Made by a program: the position numbers and the translations under genes. A DNA stretch of 64,000 nucleotides from Epiperipatus broadwayi. Its lineage: Eukaryota > Onychophora > Udeonychophora > Euonychophora > Peripatidae. Numbering within the stretch: the stretch's first letter is position 1; each line of letters starts with the position of its first letter. Under the pieces are notes generated by a model that saw nothing but the letters and a program-made list of their open reading frames with translations, had not been told where the DNA came from and ran no database searches. Below, piece after piece: positions 11,111 through 24,645 of this stretch. The stretch covers positions 5,006,501 to 5,070,500 of the forward strand of contig JAQFVV010006255.1 of assembly GCA_028023455.1 (NCBI GenBank), written 5' to 3'.

Positions 11111-14100
11111 ATTTTAATGATTTAGAGATTTTCAGTGATACAGTGATTTACAGATTTGGATTAAGACAGATTTAGTTTGAAATTTATAACTATATATTTT
11201 TTTAATATTGTGACAGTAGTAATTTCTTTTAAATTATAATTTTACTTAAAAGTGTTTTGAAAAATATAACTGGAATAACTATTTAAATAATGGTTCACTA
11301 AAACACCAAATTTCTCTGTCAGTCTATTCTTACTTGAATTTAGCATAGGACCTCAATAATTCTATGGAACATGATAGTAGCTACTTAAATATTGGGATTA
11401 TGAACACTAAATGTCAAGAAACATACTACAACACTGGAGAAGGTTTATGTAAGGACTTTGAAATTTTATAAATAGTATGTTTGGAATGAGTGAAAATTTT
11501 TTTTACAATAACTATCATATTACAATTAAAATAATTTATTAAAGTCAATTAAGAGGAATCAGATATTTATTAAAAATCTTTATTGTAGTGTTAAATTTGA
11601 AAGAAAGAAAAGGAAATTAAGACTATGCATCCAAGTTTAAAAAACTGATTTTAAAATGTTTTATGGTATGATGAATGTCTGTTTTATTATATAATTGGTA
11701 GTAATAATTTACATTTAATTTGTCTTTAAATTAATAAAAATGGATTTACATTTTAAGAATGATATATTTAAAGACAAATTAAAGAAGATCACTTTTGAAT
11801 GTCTTTTATGTTTTTAAAAGGACTTGCTACTGATCAAATCAATAAATAAAATTATATACTTTAAAAAATAATTTTATCTGGAAATAAACTCTGATACATC
11901 TTTTTAAAAAATTGAAATTATAACAGCTAATATATGCTTTGAATAATATAGCTGTTTTTTTACCTGAAAAAGAAAAATATTTAGTGAAAAGATTTTTTTA
12001 AAAAAAGATAAAAATCGTAAATCTTCGAAAGAAAGAAGTATTTATTTTAATTCATAAACTTCATGTCTGCTGATAAGCATATTAAATAAATAACATTATA
12101 TTATATAATGTTTGTATTAATGTTTTTTTATCGATGGAAAAAGCAAATATTACTTATATTTATTGCAATATATCTGCTATATATAATGACCGAAGCCAAG
12201 AGATATATACATAAGAAATATTTTTATAAATGGATCCATAAATTATTTACTTTATGAAGATATTACATGCCTGAATGGATGCCCAGAGAAAAAGCTATAA
12301 TGAACAATTATTTATTCAGGATAATTAATTTTTATTTTTATTTTACTGGATTTTATTATTATTATTTGTATATTTCTTCAAATGACACCAAGACAAGAGT
12401 AGGATTTGTGCACAAAGCTGTCCACCTGTCACTTGGCAACAGTGCAAGATTCCTGACAAGCAATTCAACATACAAGCAAAGAGGAGAGGAAAAAAATATT
12501 TTCATAACTTTAAAACTATCTTATTTTTATATTAAGTATAATGTTAATATTTAGAATATTACTTTTTTTTAATTTTAAAACTAACCCTTTGTTATTATAT
12601 TTTAAATTTAATCTTAAGATAGATTAATTTTATTATTATGTTAAATAAAAAAAATGGGTATTCAAAAAAGTAGTTTTCTGAACAAGGTAAATTACAATCA
12701 TAATTGATTTTTTCTGAATGTATGGTCCAAGAAGCAGATTGCTGTAATGATCTTAATAATGACTGAGATCATTCCTAATTTCTTTTTATTATTTAGACTA
12801 TGTTTTGTTTAATAATTTGTCTTTTAAAAAAAGATATATCTTAACTAATATGTTAAATTAGTATTTCCTATTGCTTGAATTTAATATTAATTAGTGTTAA
12901 TGAACCATTGATAGAAATTATTGTGTATATTTTTTATAAAAGATTTAATGAATGCAGATGAATGTTTTGAAAACTTCCAAGGATATTTAAAATATTTATT
13001 TAATGTGAATTCTTGAATAAGTGTACATTAGATAACATCTTTAATTTATTATTTTATCTTTGTAAATGTTGCCTGTTGAAATACAAAGAAAAACATAATA
13101 GTGATCTCTAAATTATATAATAATAAATAAATAAATGCATAGTACTGATGTATGTTTTATCAAGATCATTTGTGCTTGAAAACTTTTAAAAAAATACCTT
13201 GAAATGAATTTAGGTCTTTGTTGTTTCTTTAATATTGTGTTTTAGAAATTATTTTAGAATGCAGTTTGTATATTTTATGATGTTGAGTGAGTTATTCAGT
13301 GTGGAAGATATAGGATGGTGGTCAGGAGAGTAATATTCATATGAAATCCTAGGTGTTAGGGATATGTTGAAATCTGTTGTATGTGAATTATATTTTCATA
13401 CTTTAAAGTTATTAAAATATACAGATAACATAGGGCTGTATATCTCTTTCCATGGACAGTTGCATTTTCTTATTGTCAATAAGTGCTATAATAGAGCCAT
13501 GACTTGAATCTTAGATGCTTGATGAATACAGTCTTATTATAATTTGCACTGTATTCATGATGGTATTATCTTACTCTTTTGAGCCATTCTTGTTATTATT
13601 CCATACCTTACATTCTAATCACTATCTATAACCAAAGGAATAATCATAGAAGATAGTTTTATAATTTAGTAAAGTAATGACTAAACCATTTGAAGTTGAT
13701 AATTTTGTGAGAGGGCAAGATGAAGTATATAGAAATTTTTTTGCAAATGATGTTGAGATGTTTGATGATTGTCATAGTATATAACATAAGAGAGGAATAA
13801 TTGATACTCATACAAATATTAGAGATCACTTAGCTTAAACAGATGCATATTTGAATTGGAATGGAAGTGAGAATATTGAAAATAATTTTGGATGATACGA
13901 TGAATATAAGAATATAAAAACAAAAGAAATACAAATGTCAAGCAATATAATTTATAGATCGTTCTTTAAATTTTATTATAAATAATTCAAACCCATTTAA
14001 GTTAGAAAATTTTTGAAATTATCTCTTAAATATTTTTGCATAATAGTTAATTTTTTTATAGAGGGAAATAATCATAATTTTTAATAAATTTTTCTGATAT

Positions 14101-15783
14101 TCAAATATCAGGATGATACATTGCTAAACTGCAAAGAAAGTCATTAATAATATTTCTTTTAATATTTTATTTGTTGGACTTTAAAAAAATGTATTTTAAA
14201 ATATAAACTTATATTGATGCATTTACATCATAAGAAATATAGTTTATAGTAGTATAAGTATAATATTAAGTTTTCTTAGAAATTGGGAAATTTATTATAA
14301 CTGTTCCCAATACAAATAATAGAATACTATTTTACTGAATGAAGATTACATATTATCATTACTGTTGTAAGTTTTCATTTTATTTTGAAATGGCCGGAGT
14401 GAAGGCTATCTTATTTTATTTTTTGTTTTTATTGGTAATATTTACTATAAATATTTTTTTATATTAAATAATGTTAATTCTTATTTTATTTTTGTAAATA
14501 TTTTTTTATATTATGTTCTTATTATACTGTAATAGTATGATATTTTTAATTTATAAATAAATTTGTTAACTGTTGTTTTTGAAACTTATCTTAGTCAAAG
14601 TGTGATTTATCTGTGTGTTGCTTATTTGATTTTTCATTTTACATAAACGATTCACAAAAATTAATAATTTGAAATATTACTTATTTGGCACATGATCCTT
14701 AAAGATTGCTTAGATATTATTTCTATTATATTTGATTAAGTAATAAAGTATATTATTATTATTGTCATAGTAGATATGATCATTGGTAATTATTTTTAAA
14801 CTGATACAACACCAATGAGAGATATACTTGATATTGTCACAATATTCAAATACATTATATTTTTAGGGATGCCACATTAAACAAAGAGAGATTGTACAAT
14901 TTTATTTTAAATCTTGTTATATTATTTATGTTTTATTGCTAAACTTTAATCTATTATTAAATAGATTTAGTTTTGAGTCATTAAGTTATTTTAGTTGCTT
15001 ATTGTTGTTATTATTTTGTAAGAATAGTTAGATATCATGTAAAATCCCTCTTCATATTTAACTACAGGGTGTTAATTAATTAATTAATTTTGTTATTAGT
15101 TTGTTAGAAATGAACCTGAGATTATTATTATTATTTTGGAGAATTGTAAAATTTTCTATTGTAAGATGATAAGAAATTATTAGTTAAGGTTAAATGTCCG
15201 ATTAGTATTTTTATTAAAGGAATATTAAGTAATTTATTGCTATTTTTGTAATAAATTTATAAATCATATTTTAGAATTATTAGATATGTTTTTCTTAAGA
15301 CATGAGAGTATTACATGGTAGTTTTGTTATGTGAATTTGGTGGAGTAATATTCCTATGCCATTGGGAATGTATCTTTTGGAGTGTATTCTCAATGTTTAG
15401 CCAGTGTACCTTACTGAATGTCTCATGTTGAGAACTTTATAATTATATTTGTTATTTTGATAGAACCATATTTTATTTATAATCTTGAGGAAGTTTATAA
15501 GTTGAATTTATTATTGAAATGAATATATTGAGTATTATTGATGGAACCCTTATTATTTATGTTGAATTTAAATATTATAGTATTTTATTTAATAAGTTTT
15601 CTTATATTTAGTTATTAAAAAATATTGTTTTATTAGATACTGTACATTAGCAGTGTATCTTGAGCTAATCTTAATATTAATTGTCTTGATGGTTATTGTT
15701 TATGTAACTTAATTGTAGTTCAATGTTGTTATATTTCAGTTAGCCAAATTCTTTTGTTCAATACTTTTTCCCTTAAGGAAGGG

Positions 15784-15787
<4 letters not shown>
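11111..15787. other. A+T-rich sequence, no gene recognised
   Basis: No coding or RNA gene recognised. A 95-codon frame at 12267-12554 has a less A+T-rich middle (12390-12500) but no family I know. TAAT and ATT short repeats occur near 15075 and 15121. Confidence 0.5.

Positions 15788-15820
<33 letters not shown>
15788..15820. repeat. (TA)n microsatellite
   Basis: About 33 bp of uninterrupted TA dinucleotides. Confidence 0.95.
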
Positions 15821-15821
<1 letters not shown>

Positions 15822-15974
15822 CAACTGTTGTAAATATGTAATTATACAAATTAATTGCAAAATCACTCATATTCATGTGATGTTTGTAACAATATTATCA
15901 ATGAAGAATTATTGTATAGAAGACTAAAAATTTAACAGTAATAAAGCATATGTCAAAAGTATTTACTATATGGA

Positions 15975-16350
15975 TAATTTATTAGTCATTCATTAAACTA
16001 GAGATTAAACAGTTAATGAATAATATTTCTATAGTGTAATTTTCACTACACCACTCTCATGCAAAATAGGGACTGGTTTCTATCCTCTTTTAACACATTG
16101 TGGGGAGAAGTAATCATAAACATATAAACAAAGATGGATATGTGCAAGAGATTATAATCTGGGTCAACTGATGAGTTTTTGTTCAGCATGTAATGTGCAT
16201 CTTAGGGGATCATACATTATTTTTGCATATCTTTGGTTATAAGTTTATGATTACCCCCTTCCACAAGGTGTTAAAAGTGGATAGAAACCAATCCCTATTT
16301 TGTAAGAGAGTGGTGTAGTGAAAATTACATTACAGAAATATTGTTTATTT
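15975..16350. mobile_element. Family B repeat, foldback copy 1
   Basis: Arms carry TGTAGTGTAATTTTCACTAC-like ends, then CACTCTC and a CTTTTAACACCTTGTGG-like block. The left arm is about 16025-16130 and the right arm about 16248-16350, in inverse orientation. The centre contains the hammerhead-like core on the plus strand. Flanks include the TTAGTCATTCATTAAACTAGAGATT junction also seen around the other family B copies. There is no coding capacity. Confidence 0.7.
16157..16212 (+). ncRNA. Hammerhead-like ribozyme motif, family B copy 1
   Basis: Helix I strand GGGTCAA; CTGATGA; an eroded helix II (GTTTTTG, then CAGCAT); GTA instead of GAA; helix III ATG, loop TG, CAT; cleavage base C; helix I strand TTAGGGG. 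The catalytic GAA is mutated and helix II damaged, so this is a relic. Confidence 0.45.
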
Positions 16351-17444
16351 ACTATATGGATTTGAAATCTGTGATTAGTATGAAAAAAAATCAAAATTTT
16401 AGACAGAATTAAAAATAAAGGCATTAAACAACAAATCATTATACAGGGAATATTAATGTGTCATGTAGAGATTCAACAATCTCCATGCCTGTGTATAAAA
16501 GCATGTAGACAGTAGATTATAAAGACATCAAAAAGAAACGGAAAAAGAAAAGATTCAATATAGATTTACACAAAGGGGGAAAAGATATGAATTCAAGAAA
16601 TTTGCATTAAGTCAAGAGAATGAGAGAATATATAATTCATGTATTAAAAAATGTTGATATAGATAATATATTTAAAAAGTTTTATTTCTTTTATAATGTT
16701 TAAAATCTATGCAAATATTCATGCATGAATAAATTAATGACAGAGTGGGAAAACTGTCGTGCCATATCTCCTACACTATTTGCAAATAAGTTTAGTTGAT
16801 TTTAGAAAAAGTGAAGAAATAGAGAGATCATTGATGTATAGATATTTTATTAATTACAACACAGACTTTTAAACTAATTAACCATTGAAAATATTGGAAT
16901 ATTCCTACAAAAATTGGTGTACCAGAACATTCCATTGTTCTCATAAAAATCTATATTAACTAGAAGCTATATTAAAATAAACTAGGTTGAAACACACTGC
17001 CTTCTTATTGGAAAACTGTTGAACAAGTTTCCATATTGTCACTCTGCCCCTTCAATTTAAGATTTAATATAGTGGTAGATGATAAATTTGAGAGCCAAAT
17101 ATTTCTGGATTGAAGCTCAACCTGTGATTTCTGGTGAGAAAATGTCAATGGTTTTCTGAGACACTAACCAATTAATCGATTTAAACACAGTGATATATTG
17201 TTAGATTACATAATTTTAAGTTCCTGGGTTAATGCTCAATGAGGTAAACTAGAAAGGATAAAAACAAATGTAGATTAAAGATTGTTAGAAAAAATTCATC
17301 AATCTTAAGATATACTGATAAGCCCACATTTATTACTGAATTCAATAGAGAAATTAAAAAACAGAGTGAAAAAAATGGGATTACAAAATTAAATGTGATG
17401 AAAGCAAAAGCAATGATAAGAAGTTGCTGGTTTCAAAATTAGTA
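16351..17444. other. A+T-rich sequence, nothing recognised
   Basis: No feature supported between the two family B copies. Confidence 0.5.
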
Positions 17445-17790
17445 ATAGAATTAATGAATAATATTTTTGTAGTGTAATTCTTATTACACTACTCTCAGGC
17501 AAGGTATGGGCTGTTTTCTACCAGCTTTTAACACCTTGTGGAAAGATGTAATCATAAACATATGACCAAAGACATGTGAAAATGATCTATAATCCCCAGA
17601 ATGCACATTTCATGCTGAAGCATCACTCATCAGTTGGCCCAGATCACAATATCTTACATATATCTTTATCATTGTTAAAAGTGGATAGAAATCAGTCCCT
17701 ACTTGCTTGAGAGTGGTGTAGTGAAAATTACACTACAGAAATACTATTCATTATTGGATCGTCTTTAGTCTAATGAATGACTAATAAAAA
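17445..17790. mobile_element. Family B repeat, foldback copy 2
   Basis: The left arm (about 17453-17530) and right arm (about 17673-17760) are inverse copies of some 80 bp. Each contains the AATTCTTATTACACTACTC or AGTGTAGTGAAAATTACAC block and the CTTTTAACACC block. The centre holds the hammerhead-like core on the minus strand. The outer flank ATGAATGACTAATAAAAATTATT recurs at the other copies. Confidence 0.75.
17590..17642 (-). ncRNA. Hammerhead-like ribozyme motif, family B copy 2
   Basis: On the minus strand: helix I strand GGGCCAA; an intact CTGATGA; helix II region GTGATGC, TT, CAGCAT; an intact GAA; helix III ATG, loop TG, CAT; cleavage base T; then CTGGGG, which costs one helix I pair. 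All catalytic core positions are consensus; the weak points are helix II alignment and the first helix I pair. Confidence 0.6.
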
Positions 17791-18073
17791 TTATTAAGCA
17801 TAGAAATGTTTGACAATTTTTGTCTCATTGAATTATTAAATGTCAATCATGAACAGAATGCTCAAGATATTTGGCATAGTCTTTCAATGCGAAAAGGTGC
17901 AGTGAAAACTCCTGGATAAGATTTTTCAGATGTAAATATATATTTTTAAAAATAAAGAAAGATTAAAATTGTTCAAACTAGAGAATTTTTTTAAATATCT
18001 ATCTATGGATGAGAACTGAAGGGGGGGGGGGATGAAAAGAACAGTAGTGATTTTTTTTTTCATATGTCAAATA
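17791..18073. other. Spacer with poly-G tract
   Basis: A run of about 10 G lies near 18022-18031 and a poly-T run near 18050. No gene seen. Confidence 0.5.
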
Positions 18074-18141
18074 CGTTGACCGAGTAGCGAACCCGGGACA
18101 GCTGCTTGGAAGGCAGCTATGATAACCATTAGGCATCAGTG
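18074..18141 (-). pseudogene. tRNA-Gly(TCC) pseudogene
   Basis: The minus strand contains TAATGGTTATCATAGCTGCC, then TTCCAAGCAGCTG, then CCCGGGTTCG. This matches the D arm, anticodon arm (loop CTTCCAA, anticodon TCC) and T arm start of eukaryotic tRNA-Gly. The 68-bp copy has a mismatched acceptor stem, and the T loop reads TTCGCTA where TTCGATT is usual. It is therefore a decayed tRNA gene or a fragment of a tRNA-derived repeat. Confidence 0.7.
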
Positions 18142-19709
18142 ATTTTGAAGTGCGATGCTAATGAAGACTTTAAAAATAGTTTGTATAGTAAGGAAATTGA
18201 ACAACTGGAACCTTTATCGCATTAAGCAAATTAGACTACGAACTCTTTCGCTAGAAGTATAAGTAAACAGATTGTAATTCTTCTCAATTCTTTACAAATA
18301 CGTATTAATGCTTAGAAAAAATGATATTAAAAGAAGAGGACAACCTTTAATAAGGCGGCAGGTGGATTCCATAAATATGCTTTAAGTAACTTGAAATGCT
18401 AAACAAGCGGTGGTTTATTTACATGATTTTCAAAAATCAATGTAAGTTTGACGACAACTTCTGATCGTAATAAATTAAAATAAAAAATATTAAGTACCGC
18501 CAAGTCAACGTCGACTTCTCCATATTCTTTATTTTTTCAACATCGCACATGGGAATAATATGATGGCTTAAGTAAATATTAAAATACATTTCAATATTTT
18601 TTTTTAGTTTGAATTTACATAAATTTTTTTTAATTATATTTCAGTTATACTATTTTTAAAATTATGATAAAATTATCATTTTCTGTTTATCTTACTATAC
18701 TGTATATGTAGGGTTTTTTTTTCCTCCCTTACTATTGTTACTATTTTCTCATTAACAGATGGGATGAGTTTCATATTATTATCTAAACTATTTCTGCGAA
18801 ATGTTGCCTCTAAAAAAAAAATCTTCAATAAACTAAATTCTCTGCCCCAGCTCTTCTGTGTTCTTTCCATCTGATGAACTGAGAGGTTATCTTTCTATTA
18901 CTGGACTACTGGGACTCGTCCCAGAGTGATTGCCCTGGAAAGAGCAATTACAAGTATATTTATATGTATCTATCACCAATATCATGAAGTCTATTAATCT
19001 TGGTGATTCTCTTCTGGATTGTTTGTCAGGTGACCTTCTGCTCAAGAATAACTTAATATTTTACTGATGAGTTTTGTCAAAACTTTTACTCCAAACTTGT
19101 ATTAATTAAAATCGTTTTATATGTTCATATAATAAATAAAATACAATTGTTTCTTTGAAACTATAGCCTTTTCTAAATAAGCGCGTATAAATTCATTTGA
19201 ATGCCCCCCCCTCCCCCAGTTTATTATCGTATTGATTTATTAAATCTAATATCCGTTATTCGAGTATTAGTAATTAATAAAGATTAAGCTAAGCAGGCGA
19301 ATTATCATAGAGTTTTAAAAGTAATCTGATAAACATTAACCGTTTGTTAAAAAGAATTTATCATACAACCTTAAAAGTTAGGATTACACGTAGGCCCATA
19401 CATATGTATATATGTAGATATAAATGTTTTATTTGTGTGTGTGTGTGTTTACGTGAAGCAAATCAAATTATACACACGCACATTTACTATACATATGGAT
19501 TTATATAGATGTGTATACTTTTACAGGATGTGTAATATGCAGATAGTGAGAATTTCATAATTAATTATATAACAACACATATATTGTTTTTTATATATTT
19601 TCCTTCTCTTTTTTTCTTTTTCACCATTTTTTCGTTTTCTCTCTTTCTCCCACATTTATTTTTCTCACCCTCTCTTAATTCATTCCTACTCTCTCCCTTT
19701 TTTTCTTTC
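18142..19709. other. A+T-rich sequence with TG microsatellite
   Basis: A TG run lies near 19433-19449 and C-rich/T-rich tracts near 19203 and 19600-19710. The short frame at 18676-18870 (minus) has no motif. Confidence 0.5.
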
Positions 19710-19772
<63 letters not shown>

Positions 19773-19836
19773 GTCTGTCTGTCTATCTGTCTATCTATCC
19801 ATCTATCTATCTATCTATCAATCAATCAATCAATCA
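19710..19836 (+). repeat. (TCTA)n / (TCTG)n / (TCAA)n microsatellite
   Basis: Roughly 30 copies of a 4-bp unit, with a TCTG interruption in the middle and TCAA units at the 3' end, preceded by a polypyrimidine tract. The apparent protein of repeated Leu-Ser-Ile-Tyr through it is a by-product of the repeat. Confidence 0.95.
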
Positions 19837-22242
19837 TATACAGAGTCTTAGTGATTAGGTAGACAAACTGCCAGAAACTTAGGATGTTGGTTAATTGGGG
19901 AATAAGGTAGCATCCTGCTATACTGTGTGGATGCACATTTATTTCAAAAAATTTCAATTTATTTGGAAATTTGTCAATGGGTAGGCAAAATTTACCCACT
20001 AAATGTATTTGAAAAACTTGTTTGATGATAGAAATAGAGAGACACTAGAAAGTTTCATTAGGCTCTATATGTATTGAACTCCTTTTTTAATGATGATGAT
20101 AATTCAAGACCAATCCTTATTTGTCTGAGTTATATTATATCAACATTGATAATGATAATCAAACCACTAATTGTCTGTATTTCTTAACTGCCTTACACCA
20201 AAGCAAAACTCAGAGGATAAAGCAAAAAAGCTCTCATATTCAAAAGTATTTTTGCAGGATAAGTATCCCTAACTGCCATTTTTATTACAGTAAGAATTCC
20301 TTTAAAATTTCCTCTGATAACATTATCATAAGAATGGTATCATTCCCTTAACTGCTCAGTATAACATATTTTTCTCAAGATGTATGACAAATTATTTCTA
20401 TGTAGGTTTGGAATGAGAGCAAAAGAATGGACAATTAGGTTTAAAAGTAATATTAATAAGAAGAAAAAAGTATTTATAATAACTAAAATATTTACAATTA
20501 TTACAATATACTCCTATACAAATCAAACAAATATAAGTAAATGCTAAAATGGGAATGTATTCATATCAGAAAAAAAGGCAATTTAATTTGAGACCCCACA
20601 AGCATTGATTTGCTTACATGATACAATTCAACCCCACCTTTATATATTTATTATTATTAATAAACAAACAAGTGCATAAGGATAATACCAAGAATTATTA
20701 AAGATCAAAAATAAAATATGTGAAAATAAGAAATACCAAGAATCAGAGAAAAAATATGTTTTATAATAATTTTTAAAGAACTTTTATCTAGATAAAATGA
20801 ATCCTATTCGAATATATTCAGAATTTTCATTTATATTAACAGTTGACTAGAATAGGTTTGACTATGTGATAATTTCTAAACACAGAATTACTAATCAAGC
20901 AAAGTTCAGTACTGTATTTGGTTGATCTTCTTTCATAATTCTTCATTACTAGTAAGAAAAATGGCAGTAAACATAGATTGCATGTCCATCATGGATAGAA
21001 CTATGAAAATTCGACAAGAGACAAAAGGCAACTGCTTATTCTTATTACATCAGTCAGTTGTTGGTAGGCAGGAAAAACAACACATAATGCTGGTAGAAGA
21101 CTACATAGTTTCAGGTTACAACAAACATCTGAAAACTAATGCACTAATAACAGTTTTACTATCTCATGAAATTTTCAACAATAATATGATTTGTCATAAT
21201 AACTTAATGAGAGTTCACAAATTGGAAACTTTTTTATCAGCTAGGAGATACCATTCTAATTAGCTAATTTTTCTTGAATACAGATATCCAAATCTCTTAA
21301 ATGATTGAGATGAGCCATGTGTCAGTTCTTCTCGTTTTTTTTTTTTTTTTTGCTTTTGCAAACTATCTCTTTTTAACTTCTTTCCTGAGTTCTCTTTCGT
21401 GTCGATGTTATAGATCCACTCCAGTGTCTCATTCTATTTATAAATGTACTATTCACAATAGCACAGTACAATCAAGTTACCTTTACTGTTATCCTCTTCT
21501 AATTAATTTTAATTAATTATTTTCTTTTTGATAACAAAATGACATTTCTTTGTTGTTATTTTTTTAAATTAAAAAAGGTTACAAAAGCACTTTTTTCTTT
21601 CCTTATTACATTCATTTTCATCAATATTTCCAAATTTATTACTATTTTTTTCTTTATTAAAAAACAAAAAAAAAAAAAAAGAAAAAAATTCTTCCTTAAT
21701 TACTCTAATTAAATAGATTATGTAACTTAGATTAATTTTATTTTCTTAAAAAATATTTATATATTTTACTACTCAAAGCACTGAAAATAAATAAATAAGA
21801 ATGCTAATAATTAGGATTTAAAGTCAGACTTTCAAACTCTCTTTAGTCATTAACTCCACTTTTTGATGGAATATATGAATTCTCCATCCAGTTTTTTTTT
21901 TGCACAATATTATTTATTTATTTCTGTCTTTCTCTGAAGTAGGTTTTCATAGTCCCATTTAAATGCATCAGAATCATCATTAATAGACTAGTTTAACTTT
22001 TATCTGGATGAGATTAATTCAACCATTTCATCATTTTCTCTTTTTTCCCTTTTACACACTAATTTTATAGAGTGGCCAGGAAGCTTGTATGGTCAAACTG
22101 GTATTTAAATTGTCTGAATCATTACAATATATGACTGCGAATCAGATCACAATAAAAGTAGACAAGTACAAGTCAATTTAAATTGAGAAATAATAGCAAA
22201 TTAAAAAAATAATGCAGATTTGAATAAATATATCAATATTTT
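19837..22242. other. A+T-rich sequence, no gene recognised
   Basis: A 113-codon frame at 20922-21263 is the longest plain frame here, but it has no family match, no signal peptide and no domain that I can see. Poly-T and poly-A runs lie near 21335-21350 and 21668-21680. No repeat family recognised. Confidence 0.45.
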
Positions 22243-22698
22243 AAATACAAATATTTTTTACATACATGGAGTATAGATGTAATGTAGGGGATTTGAACAT
22301 AGACTTTCAAGCTTCCTCCAGCCATTCACTCCATCTTACACAACCATTACACATGACCACACACATGTGAAAAGGACAAATAATCTCCACAACACATTTC
22401 ATGCCTAACCAGACCATCATCTTCAACACATATATAATCAGTGCTTGAATTCATATTAAGAAAATCTTCACACTTTAATGGATAGGTCTCAATTCATTCT
22501 ACCATCACACTCCTTAGCCATCCACAACATTGAAAATCTTATGACAGTGTGGACTGGTTAATGAGTGCTGGTTCGGTGTGAAATGCATGTATTGGTTATC
22601 ATCTGTCTTTTTCATATGTGTGTGGTCATGTGTTTCAGTTGTATAAGATTGAGTGGATGACTGGAGGAAGCTTGAAGGTCTGTATTCAAATCCCCTAT
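22243..22698. mobile_element. Family A repeat, complete foldback copy
   Basis: Two arms in inverse orientation. The left begins GGGGATTTGAAC at 22287; the right ends TTCAAATCCCC at 22695. Each arm includes CACACATGTG, a hammerhead-like core and the GTTTGAATCC-like end. The copy is flanked by a 20-bp direct repeat (22223-22242 and 22699-22718, one mismatch), which could be a retroposition target duplication. TA also sits just outside the GGGG/CCCC ends, so a DNA-transposon origin is possible. Cores lie at 22397-22421 (minus, eroded) and 22558-22583 (plus; first bases TTAATGA, GAAA retained). Confidence 0.7.
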
Positions 22699-24393
22699 AA
22701 TAAATATATCAGTATTTTTTCCACACACTCAAAAAAATTAATTAATAAATAAAAGGGTAAAGAAATAAAAGATTGTTTAATTAACTAAGGAAAAATATGT
22801 TTGTCCAAACACATATTTTAATAAATAGCCATTTATTTTAATAAAATGGCTGAATCAATGAATTGTCAAAATTAGTTAACATGATTATAAGTTTAAATTG
22901 GAAAAATCAATCCTTCTGATTGATGACAAGGGAAGAGATCCTTGTAAATACAGTTTCAATTTATAGTTACTTTTGATCAATCAAAGCTGTAAATATTAAA
23001 AAGATAAAATTAAAGTTTTTGTTGTGTTGTTATTAATTTACAAAAACAATTTTTAAAAGTTGTACAAATCAAATTTATTATAAATTGCTTAAATATATGT
23101 ATTGCATTATGTTATATGTGAAGTATTTTGAAAAGTCAAATGTTATTCTAAAAACATTAACTAAACACATCATTAAAGTTGTTTTCAGAATAAATTAGAA
23201 GTAATTAAAATAGTGTTTCTAATAAACATAAAATGATTAAAGCTAATTATATAATAAAAGCTATTGATATATTTTGAAAACATTCTGAATAGATGGTTTC
23301 TCCATATTAGCTTTTAAGTTAAAGAAAATATATTTTTGAAAAGAGCAAACTCGACTATATGTTTAGACAATTTGCCTGAATGAGGTAACTTAAAGATGCA
23401 TCTACCCTTTTGTCATTCATCAACATAGCACCTGAAAGAAGTGTTTATTTATTCCAACCCTATTATAGAGTATAACTTGTTCCTGCATCACAAAAAAATA
23501 TATTACCTAACTTAGAAATTAGCTGTTGACTGTATTTAAAATGACAAATCAAGTTAATCTTGGATTATACTTCTGGACGCTAACAAAATTGCTGTACATT
23601 AGAATGGAAAAAATATTAGAATTAATATGAGATAATCGAGAATTTTGAGTTGCATAAATGCACATCATACAAATAATACCAGTAAAACTTTCTTTTTTCA
23701 TTCAATTGTGTCAAAAGTCTTAAGAAAAAAAATATTATTGTTACTACTATTTATTACTTTAATAATTTTTTTTTTTTTTGATTTTATATTATATGTAAAT
23801 TTTGGAAGCAACATTCTCTTCAAGTGTTAAAATGTATTTCAATGGCGTAAATTCAGATTTATGAAGATTTTAAAGATTGAAATAGAATTGTTGATCATGT
23901 GCAGTACTAAAAAGACATTTATGAAATATAATTCCATGCATAAAGGTGAAGAATAAAAAATGGGATTTTAATATATTAATACTGTCATCCGATCAATGTA
24001 CTGTTCTACCTTTATTTATTTTGTAATTTTGACTGCTATATAAAGATGGATATATATTTGTTATTGACTTAAACATAGCTTATAGTCTTTAAATTCTCAC
24101 TCTCATATTCCATAGTATTTTACCAAGACAATTATTAAATCAATATGTGTTTGTGTGATAACACATTTAAGATCTTTTCTTTTATGAGAAATCAATGCCA
24201 ACTAGTGAAAATTATTCTCTTAACTAAAAAAGTGGTTTTTAAGAGCCTTTGAGAATGATTATCAAGAAATATAATTAGTACTTTCACAAATCTTACGTTA
24301 TTTAAGCTTGGAAAATATTTAGTTTGATCACCTTTATATGTAAGAATTTATGCTGATACTCTCTATCATTAATAATATTCCAGTATTATAGAG
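22699..24393. other. A+T-rich sequence, nothing recognised
   Basis: No gene or repeat family recognised; the T-rich run near 23766-23780 is simple sequence. Confidence 0.5.
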
Positions 24394-24645
24394 TGCATTA
24401 ACATGTGTAGATATTACTATAATATTATTCATTTCATTGAATATCCAGGATTGTTATAATAAACAGTAGAAATGAAATTATATCCTTAAAAACAGAGATT
24501 AACTTTTTAGCTTTTGATGTTACTAAGAAAGTATCAATTACTATTAATTGATAATCCTGAGGCTAAACAAATGTTCTCATTAATCTATAATGGCTTTTTG
24601 TTGTAGTTTTTTGCTGAAGTAAAAAGAAGTCCTCTTTTACTTCAT
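24394..24645 (+). repeat. Left arm of a 3.6-kb inverted pair
   Basis: About 250 bp that match, in reverse complement, the segment at 27798-28042 (for example AACAGAGATTAACTTTTTA here and its complement near 27930). The pair encloses a decayed PLE, so it may mark the ends of an inverted composite element like those at 51-57 kb and 57-61 kb. Confidence 0.75.

Noticed and set aside
12267-12554. 95-codon frame with a less A+T-rich middle
   Set aside because: N-terminal half is low-complexity Phe/Tyr/Ile; no family recognised; may be part of an unknown repeat.
18074-18141. Functional tRNA-Gly gene
   Set aside because: Acceptor stem mismatched and length short; called a pseudogene instead.
19584-19862. 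92-codon frame with repeated Ser-Ile-Tyr-Leu
   Set aside because: Translation of a TCTA microsatellite and polypyrimidine tract.
20922-21263. 113-codon plus-strand frame as a host gene
   Set aside because: No domain, no splice or promoter context and no recognisable similarity; compatible with chance in a 64-kb window.
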